NCBI RefSeq assembly: GCF_025370255.1
Contig: NZ_JAMTCD010000008.1
Location: 1-64,000, forward strand
DNA length: 64,000 nucleotides
Direction of reading: 5' to 3'
Source of the DNA: Shewanella holmiensis
GTDB taxonomy: Bacteria; Pseudomonadota; Gammaproteobacteria; Enterobacterales; Shewanellaceae
The notes beneath the pieces were generated by a model. The model saw only the letters and a program-made list of their open reading frames with translations. It ran no database searches and was not told the DNA's origin. The position numbers and the translations under genes are program-made. This document shows, in pieces, positions 1 through 6,649 of this stretch. The first letter of the stretch is position 1; the number at the start of each line of letters is the position of its first letter.

Positions 1-157
1 ATTTTACAGAAGCAGATAAAGAGATCACAAATTACATCACTGGATATTACAGTGAGACCAGACCCCATCAATATAATGGTGGGTTAACGCCAAATGAGTC
101 AGAACGTTTATATTGGAATGACTCTAAAACCGTGGCCAATTTTACTTGACCACTACA
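1..157 (+). mobile_element. Right end of an IS3-family insertion sequence
   Basis: The window opens inside an IS3-family element. Its transposase C-terminus is read at 3-149, and positions 133-157 (tggcca...ccactaca) look like the right terminal inverted repeat, ending in the CA expected of IS3-type ends. The next base (158) falls inside the reading frame of a different, IS1182-type transposase. The left end of the element lies outside the window, so target duplication cannot be checked. The inverted-repeat assignment rests on its position, its 3' CA and general familiarity with IS3 ends, not on a comparison with the other end. Confidence 0.7.
3..149 (+). CDS. IS3-family transposase OrfB, C-terminal end (partial)
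   Basis: Reading frame 3 gives the last 48 residues of an IS3-family OrfB (rve integrase core) and stops with TGA at 147-149. The visible motif is YYSETRPHQYNGGLTPNE, the typical C-terminal signature of this family (YN..RPH...GGLTP.E). The catalytic DDE residues lie upstream of the window. It belongs to the element ending at about 157. The last residues are encoded by the terminal inverted repeat, which is common in IS3 elements. Confidence 0.8.
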   Translation, partial: FTEADKEITNYITGYYSETRPHQYNGGLTPNESERLYWNDSKTVANFT

Positions 158-1026
158 CTGTAAAAAGTAATATCACCGACCCTGACAGCGCAAAGATGAC
201 CACCTCCAAAGGGACCATTCAAGGCTACAATGGTATTGCGATAAACGATGATAAACATCAAATTATCTTACAAGCACAAACGTGGGGCTCGGTCGGTGAA
301 CAACAAACGCTTCAGCCCGCAGTCACACAATTAAAACAACAACTCGATAAGCTTAATCCTGTTACACCTTCAAGCGAGCACACCATAAAATTCATCGCAG
401 ACAGTGGTTTCAACAGCGAAGCCAATTTGGCATTTATGGCACAAAGTGGCTTTGATACCTACATCGCAGATAATCAATTTAGAAAACGAAACCCGTTGTT
501 TCAAGAAAGTGAAACTTACGAAACCGAACAAGAAAAACGCAGACTAAAACGACGTAACGGTAAGCCACGATTGTTTACCAGTGATGACTTTCATTATGAC
601 GAAGCAACACAAACCTGCCGATGTCCGGCAGGCAATGAGATGTGGCGAAGCGGCATCAATGTTAAAAGCCATCATCAAGAGTACACCCGATTCTGTGGTT
701 ATTTAAAAGATTGCAAAACCTGTCCATTGCAACAGCAATGTATGCGAAAACCGCCGATAAAAACGGGTCGGCAAGTGCAGTTTAAAAATGATTCCTCACG
801 CAAAAGACTGAGTTACACCGATAAGATGAAAGTGAAAATAGACAGCCCAATGGGGCGGCGGCAATATAGCAAACGACTGGGCTGTATCGAACCTGTGTTT
901 GGGAATATTACTGTTAACAAAGGGATGAACAAATTGACCTTACGCGGCCAAGTCAAAGTTAATGCCCAGTGGCAACTGTACTGCCTTGTTCACAACATAG
1001 AAAAGCTGCAACACGCGATGCACTAA
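158..1026 (+). pseudogene. IS1182-family transposase, 5'-truncated remnant
   Basis: An open frame from 158 to the TAA at 1026 encodes about 289 residues of an IS1182-type DDE transposase. It starts abruptly at VKSNITDPDSAKM, which in intact proteins lies well inside the catalytic domain. It continues with the Cys-rich segment (CRCPAGNEM, then C..C.TCPLQQQC) and ends in the family's typical C-terminus (LGCIEPVFGNI, then QWQLYCLVHNI). The N-terminal DUF772 half and the first catalytic Asp are missing. The IS3 end at 157 abuts the break, so insertion of that element probably cut the gene, or a recombination left this half. An ATG at 94 lies in the same frame but inside the IS3 sequence, so it would make a chimera and not a real start. 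No terminal inverted repeat could be placed downstream. Confidence 0.75.
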
Positions 1027-1252
1027 GAAGGGGAAGCCCTTTTTACCTCAAAAAACGCTATAACCCCGCCTCGATCACCCCTAAAGCGCACTAAAAACCC
1101 CAACAAAACTGCATGTTAAATAATAATCTAAACACCACTAAATAATTGAATCAAAATATAAACTCAGATATTGTTTGTTCATTAATCAAAATAAATTATA
1201 AAACGAGTAATTCTACAGGCTCGTTATGTTTTACCCACACATGGAGAGTCCT

Positions 1253-1651
1253 ATGAAAAAAATCAGTTCAATCTTACTAACCCTAAGCCTTCTTGGATGT
1301 CAAACAACCTCTACAAAAGTAGAGCCTGTTTTTGCTTCCGAAACTATTGAGATCAAAGCGGATGAATTGTCTAACTACTGGGTTTTCGAGAACACAAAAG
1401 TTAAAATGCTCAAGAAACGTCCTACTTGGCTGCCAAAAGGTAAAGGTGAATGGACTGTTTTAACGGTAATAGATTCAAATGGGTATGAGGTCGAGAAAAC
1501 TTTGATAAGCTCAGTTCCAGAAGGTTTTATGACACAAAGTAAATTGGATGAAATGCCACAAGTAAAGTATGAAGCAGCTCCATCAAATAGGAATCGAGTA
1601 CCTGTAAAATTCTATGGTACAGCTAAAGTAGCTCCTCGTAGCGAACTGTAA
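1253..1651 (+). CDS. Small lipoprotein, possible TonB C-terminal-like fold
   Basis: This is a 132-residue protein. The start at 1253 is chosen because GGAGAG (1243-1248) sits 4 nt upstream; an in-frame ATG at 1226 has no ribosome binding site. The N-terminus is a lipoprotein signal, MKKISSILLTLSLLGC, with the lipobox LLGC, so it should be anchored in the outer or inner membrane facing the periplasm. The C-terminal half (GEWTVLTVIDSNGYEVEKT, then a segment ending NRVPVKFYGTAKV) resembles the strand pattern of TonB C-terminal domains. That likeness is weak and only inferred. The gene stands alone, and a hairpin repeat starts 4 nt after its stop codon. Function is unknown. Confidence 0.6.
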   Translation: MKKISSILLTLSLLGCQTTSTKVEPVFASETIEIKADELSNYWVFENTKVKMLKKRPTWLPKGKGEWTVLTVIDSNGYEVEKTLISSVPEGFMTQSKLDEMPQVKYEAAPSNRNRVPVKFYGTAKVAPRSEL

Positions 1652-1655
1652 AACA

Positions 1656-1704
1656 TAACGAATAAGGATAGGCCGCGCGCAGCCGCGTCCTTATCCCAAG
1701 TGTT
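1656..1704. repeat. 49-bp hairpin repeat, copy A
   Basis: The sequence begins TAACGAATAAGGATAGGCC and ends CGTCCTTATCCCAAGTGTT. The arms ATAAGGA and TCCTTAT form a 7-bp stem around a GC-rich centre. A second copy at 4379-4427 matches it with about five differences. Copy A begins 4 nt after the lipoprotein stop codon. It may be a REP-like element mobilised by the Y1 transposase at 2071-3048, or a terminator-like structure, though no T-run follows. Confidence 0.7.
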
Positions 1705-2070
1705 GAACAAGCCCGAGTGATACCTTTATAGTGTAAATATCGACGTAAGATCTTACGCTTTTTCGATGTGTGCAGAGCAGTTACATTTTTCACTAGCCGC
1801 ATCGATCCCTTAGCATCGCTAGCTAATTTCGTTACCTCAAAATATCAATACCTTAGCACCTCCTGATACTTTTATTGTTTTGCCTCTTAAGTGTTAACTT
1901 TCTAATTCCTCGGCTTAAACAGTGGCGTTAGGTGTCGTTGTTTTTTGCCTAAAAAAGCTTGTCGGTCGCGCATGCACCCCCACAGCAAATAACATGGCCA
2001 CCCAAAATTATTGGCTAAATATTAACCGCTAAACTACGCTTTATGTACCCTTCCTAAATGGTATTTGAAG
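1705..2070. other. Intergenic spacer, no gene seen
   Basis: About 366 bp without a convincing coding frame. It contains a perfect 14-bp palindrome, CGTAAGATCTTACG (1744-1757), followed by CTTTTTC, and an isolated TGGCGTTAGG near 1925. AACATGGCCACCC (1991-2003) resembles AACATGGCCCCCC near 3979, on the other side of the transposase and toxin-antitoxin genes. None of these identifies a known element. Confidence 0.5.
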
Positions 2071-3048
2071 ATGGCCAGACCAAGACAAACTATCGTTAGC
2101 CTAGAAGATACGCCTTACTATCACTGTTGTTCGCGTGTGGTACGTAAGGCGTTTTTGTGCGGCTTTGATAAATCTACGGGTGAGAATTTTGAGCATCGAC
2201 GCGAATGGGTCGATGCCCGTATCCTTGAATTAGCAACCATCTTCGCTATTGATATCTGTGCCTATGCCGTGATGAGCAATCACTTGCATGTAGTGGTTAA
2301 AGTGGACGCAGATAAAGCAAAAAACTGGTCAGATAAAGACGTACTGATGCAGTGGCATAAAGGCTTTAAAGGTACCTTACTGACACATAAGTTTGTAAAA
2401 GGTGAAGACCTGAATGAATTTGAACTTAATACTGTGAATGATTGCATAACTCAATATAGACAACGCTTAATCGGTATCAGCTGGTTTATGCGTTCGCTTA
2501 GTGAGCCAATAGCCAGAATGGCTAACAAAGAAGATAAATGCACAGGTCGCTTCTGGGAAGGTAGGTTCAAGTCTCAAGCATTATTAGATGAAGCAGCAGT
2601 ATTAGCTTGTATGGTGTATGTCGATTTGAATCCTATTCGCGCCAAAATGGCCACCACACCCGAAAGCTCAGACTATACCAGTATTCAGCGTCGAATAAAT
2701 TCAGCGATAAAAGGTGAGCAACCAACAGAGTTGTTGCCTTTTGTGGGCAATGAGCGTTTGAACATGCCTAATGGGTTAATGTTCAGTGTAAAAGACTACA
2801 TAGTACTGGTTGAAGATACCGGCAGGATAATTCGACAGGATAAACGCGGTGCCATTAGCGCAAGTAGCCAGGGTATTCTCAATAGACTAAATATTCCTGC
2901 TGAAAACTGGTTAAAAATCACTACCGAGTTTGGCGGATTATTCAAAGGTGCAGTAGGGGCTTTACCTGCATTAACTGACTATTGTGAGCATTTAGACCGA
3001 AAACGGCGACAAGGAGCTGCCAACTGTCAGCGCTGGTTGTGCGCTTAA
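2071..3048 (+). CDS. REP-associated (Y1/HUH) transposase, RAYT
   Basis: This 325-residue protein belongs to the IS200-like Y1 transposase superfamily, REP-associated branch. The metal-binding HUH motif is in AVMSNHLHVVV (about residues 66-76). The second signature, SWFMRSL, then GRFWEGRFKSQALLDEAA and YVDLNPIRAKM, is the characteristic RAYT core. RAYTs cut single-stranded hairpin repeats through a Tyr nucleophile. Here the usual Tyr-containing helix before GRFWEGRFKS reads EPIARMANKED with no Tyr, so I cannot name the nucleophile. The C-terminal 100 or so residues extend beyond the minimal family length. ATG 2071 is used; a TTG at 2065 is in frame, and the ribosome binding site is poor for both. 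The gene stands alone and is followed by a terminator. Hairpin repeats at 1656 and 4379 are candidate partners. Confidence 0.85.
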   Translation: MARPRQTIVSLEDTPYYHCCSRVVRKAFLCGFDKSTGENFEHRREWVDARILELATIFAIDICAYAVMSNHLHVVVKVDADKAKNWSDKDVLMQWHKGFKGTLLTHKFVKGEDLNEFELNTVNDCITQYRQRLIGISWFMRSLSEPIARMANKEDKCTGRFWEGRFKSQALLDEAAVLACMVYVDLNPIRAKMATTPESSDYTSIQRRINSAIKGEQPTELLPFVGNERLNMPNGLMFSVKDYIVLVEDTGRIIRQDKRGAISASSQGILNRLNIPAENWLKITTEFGGLFKGAVGALPALTDYCEHLDRKRRQGAANCQRWLCA

Positions 3049-3094
3049 CCGTGCTTAAAAGTTAACTTTTCTCCAAATAGCGTTTCCAACATAT

Positions 3095-3118
3095 ACTTGA
3101 TTGATATCAAGTTTTTTT
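3095..3118 (+). terminator. Rho-independent terminator after the RAYT gene
   Basis: ACTTGAT (3096-3102), loop TGAT, ATCAAGT (3107-3112 region) and a run of seven T form a short intrinsic terminator about 47 nt downstream of the RAYT stop. The centre also reads TTGATTGATATCAA, which matches an Fnr half-site pair. The T-run and position favour a terminator. Confidence 0.6.
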
Positions 3119-3280
3119 GCTGTATTAAATTAACTAGATGATTAATCAACGATTAATGTAGCGCTAATTTTCAGCTATATCGATTCAAATAATTGGATTG
3201 AGTACCAAGAATGTAACTGTCGCAAAAGAAATCAAAACGATTTATGTAATTTTCTTAAAATGGATGGCTATGTTTTATTA

Positions 3281-3317
3281 GTTAGCCTAGAAGATACGCC
3301 TTACTATCACTGTTGTT
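3281..3317 (+). repeat. 37-bp duplicate of the RAYT 5' coding region
   Basis: Positions 3281-3317 are identical to 2095-2131, the codons for roughly residues 9-21 of the RAYT. About 40 nt upstream both copies also share TTTATGTA (2040-2047 and 3241-3248), but the sequence between is diverged. This copy has no continuing reading frame, so it is a remnant of a second RAYT copy or the product of a rearrangement. It is followed at 3325-3350 by GGGCTTCGCCCTTCGGCCC, a small GC-rich hairpin. Confidence 0.85.
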
Positions 3318-3383
3318 GGACCTTCTGGGCTTCGCCCTTCGGCCCATGTGGCTGGCGTTAGTAGTATTCCTAAATTGGATTGG

Positions 3384-3403
3384 AGTGCTACTATAGTGGC
3401 ACT
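3384..3403. promoter_or_regulatory. Palindromic operator candidate for the toxin-antitoxin operon
   Basis: AGTGCTACTATAGTGGCACT is a 20-bp inverted repeat with a single mismatched pair, centred about 30 nt upstream of the antitoxin start. Type II antitoxins usually autoregulate by binding such palindromes over the promoter. A -10-like TATAGT lies within it. Binding is inferred from position and symmetry only. Confidence 0.55.
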
Positions 3404-3422
3404 TTTTATATCGGATATAACC

Positions 3423-3680
3423 ATGAGAGTAGAATTAGTCACAACACTAAAGCGACAAGCTACTAAGATCTTGTCAGAGCTTTATTCTTCTAAAGAACCT
3501 GTGCTGATCACTGAGCATGGACAACCATCGGCTTATCTTGTTGATGTGGACGATTTTGAGTTTATGCAGAAGTGCATGGCAATTGTTGAGGCTCTTGCTA
3601 AAGGTGAACAAGCAATTAGTCGTGGTGAAATAGTCTCTAATATTGAAGCTAAAAAGAAAATGAATAAATGGCTTAAATAG
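3423..3680 (+). CDS. Type II antitoxin, Phd/YefM family
   Basis: An 85-residue protein starting MRVELVTTLKRQATKIL, with the family core EPVLITEHGQPSAYLVDVDD (about residues 26-45). Phd/YefM antitoxins bind operator DNA with this N-terminal domain and neutralise a RelE/ParE-fold toxin with a C-terminal tail. Here the tail is the charged stretch from about residue 55 to KKKMNKWLK. ATG 3423 is chosen because family members start at this point; an upstream in-frame ATG at 3348 would add 25 unrelated residues and include the operator. The toxin reading frame begins in the overlap with the stop codon. Confidence 0.8.
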   Translation: MRVELVTTLKRQATKILSELYSSKEPVLITEHGQPSAYLVDVDDFEFMQKCMAIVEALAKGEQAISRGEIVSNIEAKKKMNKWLK

Positions 3681-3967
3681 TATGGACAATCCCAGCACTA
3701 GATGATTTAAATGACATAGCTGAATATATTTCGATAAGTAATATGCTTGCGGCTAAGAAATTGGTTAAAAAGATATTTGATAAAGTAGATAGGCTTGAAG
3801 CCTTTCCTGAGTCATGTAAGAAACCAATAGAACTGAGCAATCTTAATTATCTTGAAGTTGTAGTTAACCCTTGTCGTATTTTTTATAAAATAGAAGCTGA
3901 AAATGTTTATATTTTACATGTTATGAGACAAGAAAGGGACTTACGTAAATATCTGTTAAGTAATTAA
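3677..3967 (+). CDS. Type II toxin, RelE/ParE family, with non-standard start
   Basis: The frame reads IVWTIPALDDLNDIAEYIS from 3677 and ends at TAA 3967. This is the standard N-terminus of RelE/ParE toxins of the VWT..AL.DL..I..YI type. The C-terminal half carries VVVNPCRIFYKIE and ILHVMRQERDLRKYL, the usual strand and Arg-rich catalytic segment of these ribosome- or gyrase-directed toxins. There is no ATG, GTG or TTG in frame before 3743. Starting at 3743 would delete the first strand and most of helix 1. The gene may therefore begin at ATA 3677, overlapping the antitoxin TAG, or be inactivated by loss of its start codon. An ATG at 3682 is in the wrong frame. I call it a toxin gene of uncertain integrity. 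Confidence 0.7.
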   Translation: MVWTIPALDDLNDIAEYISISNMLAAKKLVKKIFDKVDRLEAFPESCKKPIELSNLNYLEVVVNPCRIFYKIEAENVYILHVMRQERDLRKYLLSN

Positions 3968-4147
3968 ATATACTGCAATAAACATGGCCCCCCATTCTAG
4001 CGGTCATTTTCAGGCTCTGGCACGTAGATAGCAGTCAGATCTTTCGATTTTTAAAAATTTAGCCAGTTTAAGTCAGGATAATCGCATGAGTGTTCATTAA
4101 TTAGTCATATCACTAAATTAGCTTTACAAATATAGAATGGAGTATTT
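3968..4147. other. Intergenic spacer, nothing recognised
   Basis: About 180 AT-rich bases between the toxin and the small membrane protein. AACATGGCCCCCC near 3979 echoes a similar string upstream of the RAYT gene. I see no terminator or clear promoter. Confidence 0.4.
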
Positions 4148-4381
4148 ATGTCGAATAAAGTGGATTTATCAAATTGGTTATTACTTTTAGTTTGCGCACT
4201 CGCCGCAATATCAGGTGTTGTTCAGGTAAGCTATTTATTAGGCTTTTCTCTTTATTCTAATGAATTTAATTTAAACTCAATTAGCATTTTGCAAGTTTGC
4301 ATCATTAGTATTGGTGTTTGGGGGGGCTCTGAGTTTTTCAGAACTATTAAAAAAATACACTCGGCGCAAAAGTTAAGTTAA
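4148..4381 (+). CDS. Small predicted membrane protein of unknown function
   Basis: A 77-residue protein starting at ATG 4148, with GGAG (4139-4142) 5 nt upstream. Two hydrophobic segments are visible: WLLLLVCALAAISGVV (about residues 10-25) and ISILQVCIISIGVWGG (about 45-60), with a basic tail, FFRTIKKIHSAQKLS. It is probably an inner-membrane protein with two spans. I recognise no family. It stands alone, and its TAA stop codon is the first three bases of the hairpin repeat copy B. That resembles the arrangement of the lipoprotein gene at the other end of this block. Confidence 0.55.
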   Translation: MSNKVDLSNWLLLLVCALAAISGVVQVSYLLGFSLYSNEFNLNSISILQVCIISIGVWGGSEFFRTIKKIHSAQKLS

Positions 4382-4427
4382 CGAATAAGGATAGGCCGCA
4401 TGCAGCTGCGTCCTTATCACAAGTGTA
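4379..4427. repeat. 49-bp hairpin repeat, copy B
   Basis: This is the second copy of the repeat at 1656-1704: TAACGAATAAGGATAGGCC is identical, the centre differs (CATGCAGCTGCG against CGCGCAGCCGCG), and TCCTTATC is retained. The 7-bp outer stem ATAAGGA/TCCTTAT is kept. Its first bases form the stop codon of the upstream gene, and it lies just before the convergent TetR gene, at the apparent border between accessory and core sequence. Confidence 0.7.
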
Positions 4428-4450
4428 CTCTCGATTATGAAGCATAAGTC

Positions 4451-5092
4451 TCAATGTTCAGTTTGAGATTGCTTGGCAATCCAATGGGTAAAAACACTTT
4501 CTGTTGGAATGCGTTTGGAAGAATGGCCCATAAGTTGGGTTAAGGCATAACTAAATTGATAGTAGAGTTTAGGATCATCAAATCGTTTGCGACTGTCATC
4601 AATATTAATTAATGCACCACGTAAGTAATTGATCACTAGATCTAGTCGATCAAAACCGGCAACATGACCAATTTGCTGCATAGTGTCAGCATTCCATTGA
4701 TAAGCTTGTGCTTTAAGTTCTAAATAGCGCTGGCGATATATGTCACTGCAATTATTAAGCAGGGTTTCATTGGGTAGTACTCTTTCCATGACGAAATCTT
4801 GTTCAGATAATATTACGTAGAGACGTTGGCAGTGGTGAAAAATAAATCGTTGATAAGGATCAGGATAATTTTTATCGTCAGCTTTTGCTTGTGCAAGCCA
4901 TTGTTCAAATTGCGCACTGCCAACGGCAACAATTAAGTCTGCTTCACTGGTAAAATGATTATAAATTGTCCCTTTAGATATCTGGCTAGCTTGCACTAAA
5001 TGCGAGCGACATAAATTAAACGTTTTATGGCCTTTTAAGCATCTTAACGAGACTTTGACTAAATAATCACCGCGTTGCTCCCAACTACTCAT
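4451..5092 (-). CDS. TetR-family transcriptional regulator
   Basis: A 213-residue protein with an N-terminal TetR helix-turn-helix, QASQISKGTIYNHFTSEADL (about residues 34-53). The rest is an alpha-helical ligand and dimer domain that I cannot assign to a ligand. The start at 5092 has AGGAG 5 nt upstream. It is divergent from the LysR gene at 5211. In other Shewanella a TetR gene sits next to the split flavocytochrome genes, as it does here with one gene between. It could therefore bind the GGAA-N4-TTCC dyads at 8137 and 8250, but no such dyad lies in its own promoter, so autoregulation is not supported. Confidence 0.85.
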   Translation of the reverse strand: MSSWEQRGDYLVKVSLRCLKGHKTFNLCRSHLVQASQISKGTIYNHFTSEADLIVAVGSAQFEQWLAQAKADDKNYPDPYQRFIFHHCQRLYVILSEQDFVMERVLPNETLLNNCSDIYRQRYLELKAQAYQWNADTMQQIGHVAGFDRLDLVINYLRGALINIDDSRKRFDDPKLYYQFSYALTQLMGHSSKRIPTESVFTHWIAKQSQTEH

Positions 5093-5210
5093 TTTCGCTC
5101 CTGTAAATGACTTGGATTTTTAATCACGCTTCACAATCACACTTTAACAAGCTTTTGTGGCTATCGATAATGAGTAATACTGTTAGCACTATGAACTTTT
5201 ATGATAACCA

Positions 5211-6077
5211 ATGTTAAAAATAGAATTACTTGAAAGCTTCATTGCGGTAGCAGAGTGTGGCAACTTATCAAAAGCAGCTGACAGAATTTGTCGGACTCAA
5301 TCAGCTTTAAGTTTGCAAATCAAAAAGCTGGAGGAGAGTGTCGGCCAACCTTTATTGTTAAGAGACAATAAAGGCGTAACATTAACTGACTCCGGAAAAA
5401 CCCTGCTTAACTATGCCTATAAAATGCTTCAACTTAGTTCACAGGCGTTAGATGAAATAAAAGACTGTCAGAATAGAGAGATCATTCGTTTAGGCGTTCC
5501 CACTGATTATATTAAGTGCTATTTAAGCAGTTGTTTGTTGGAGTTTATTCGCGAGTTTACTTGTATTGAATTGGTGATAGATACCGACGTTAGCGGTAAT
5601 TTATATAAACGCTTACAGCAAGGCGAGTTTGATCTCATTGTGGCAACTCATTGGTTGTTACCGTCACAAGGTGAACTGTTGTTTGAGCGTAAATTCCACT
5701 GGGTTTGCGCTAAAGATGGCAATGCGCATTTAAGAGATACCATTCCGATGGCTTTATACCCTGAAAACTGTCCAATTCGGGCGCAGGTATTCGCGAATCA
5801 TCAAATGTCTATGCGGCCGATCAATGTGTTACTTTCAACACCGTCACCCCATGCCTTGTGCATGGCGGTTGAAAATGATTTGGCGATTGCGCCAATTGCA
5901 GAATTTAGAATTACACCAAACATGACTATTTTAGATGCCACTGAACACAATTTACCGCCATTGCCGACATTTAATGAATCTCTCTATCTGAACCCTGATA
6001 CCCAAACAGAGGCTACCGCGCAATTGATTGCGTTAATTAAATCCAATGTGGTTGAGCTGGCGAGATCTGGTTCATAA
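5211..6077 (+). CDS. LysR-family transcriptional regulator
   Basis: A 288-residue protein with the LysR N-terminal winged helix-turn-helix: LLESFIAVAECGNLSKAA, then QSALSLQIKKLEESVGQPLL (residues about 5-54). A substrate-binding (PBP2-like) domain fills the rest, from about residue 90. The inducer is unknown. It is divergent from TetR (118 bp between) and convergent with the cytochrome gene. The gap to the cytochrome gene contains a terminator for the opposite strand. It may control the flavocytochrome operon or the TetR gene; this is inference from location only. Confidence 0.85.
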   Translation: MLKIELLESFIAVAECGNLSKAADRICRTQSALSLQIKKLEESVGQPLLLRDNKGVTLTDSGKTLLNYAYKMLQLSSQALDEIKDCQNREIIRLGVPTDYIKCYLSSCLLEFIREFTCIELVIDTDVSGNLYKRLQQGEFDLIVATHWLLPSQGELLFERKFHWVCAKDGNAHLRDTIPMALYPENCPIRAQVFANHQMSMRPINVLLSTPSPHALCMAVENDLAIAPIAEFRITPNMTILDATEHNLPPLPTFNESLYLNPDTQTEATAQLIALIKSNVVELARSGS

Positions 6078-6193
6078 GGTTGATTTAAGCCGAGTTTTGT
6101 TTACTTTCCATTCAAATACTTTCTCAGCAGATAAATATATGGCTTCGATAGATAGCTGATAACACTCAATATTGTTTTAAGCACTTGAACAAC

Positions 6194-6224
6194 ATAAAAA
6201 GCCGCATTAATTTCTTAATGCGGC
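6194..6224 (-). terminator. Terminator of the flavocytochrome operon
   Basis: A perfect 10-bp stem, GCCGCATTAA (6201-6210) and TTAATGCGGC (6215-6224), with loop TTTC. On the minus strand it is followed by a T-run (aaaaa at 6196-6200). It ends the leftward cytochrome transcript 44 nt after its stop codon. Confidence 0.85.
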
Positions 6225-6267
6225 CACCTCAAAATGAGGTAAGAAGGTGAAGCGAATGGATTAACGA

Positions 6268-6624
6268 CTACTCTTTGTGTTTGTCATATTTAAAGGTATG
6301 ACAGTTACTGCAGAGCGGCTTTTTAGTTTCATGTTCGCTATGGCATTCTTGGCAAGGTAGCTCTTTACCATAATGAAGGTTATTGTGTGGGTTTTGCCAC
6401 TTGTCTTCTTCACTTCTAGCCGTTTGTTCGGCTAAATCGTCTACATCATGGCATTGTAAACAGGCTTGATCTGATGGGAATTGCTTTATGCCATTATCGT
6501 GGCATGATTTACAATTCTTGCCGATCACATCTTTATGGTAATCTCTAATTTCAACAGCTTGTAAGGATAAACTGGCTAAACTTAACATCCCCAGCGCAAG
6601 CATAATTTTTAATGTTTTCATCAA
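6268..6624 (-). CDS. Periplasmic tetraheme cytochrome c (flavocytochrome heme subunit)
   Basis: A 118-residue protein with a Sec signal peptide (MMKTLKIMLALGMLSLASLS, cleaved near LQA) and four CxxCH heme sites: CKSCH, CLQCH, CQECH and CSNCH. This matches the N-terminal heme domain of Shewanella flavocytochrome c3 fumarate reductases, encoded here as a separate gene. It would carry electrons from the quinol-linked cytochrome pool to the flavoprotein in the periplasm. It follows the flavoprotein gene by 25 nt in the same transcript and is followed by a terminator. It looks intact, although its partner does not. Confidence 0.85.
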   Translation of the reverse strand: MMKTLKIMLALGMLSLASLSLQAVEIRDYHKDVIGKNCKSCHDNGIKQFPSDQACLQCHDVDDLAEQTARSEEDKWQNPHNNLHYGKELPCQECHSEHETKKPLCSNCHTFKYDKHKE

Positions 6625-6649
6625 TAATTCCTCTTGTTAATTTGCGCGG

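Noticed and set aside
1112-1125. ATGTTAAAT resembling the right arm of a dif site
   Set aside because: The left arm and centre of the dif consensus are absent.
3097-3110. Perfect Fnr-type box TTGATTGATATCAA after the RAYT gene
   Set aside because: It forms the stem and loop of a short hairpin followed by seven T just after the RAYT stop, so it reads better as a terminator.
1918-3362. Possible integron cassettes: TGGCGTTAG occurs near 1925 and 3352, a toxin-antitoxin pair is present, and repeats abut stop codons
   Set aside because: The GTTRRRY-type core is met only at the first site, no matching RYYYAAC partner lies within normal attC distance, and no integrase gene is seen.
3474-3698. Open frame on the minus strand over the antitoxin gene
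   Set aside because: It is antisense to a well-recognised gene, with no homology or ribosome binding site.
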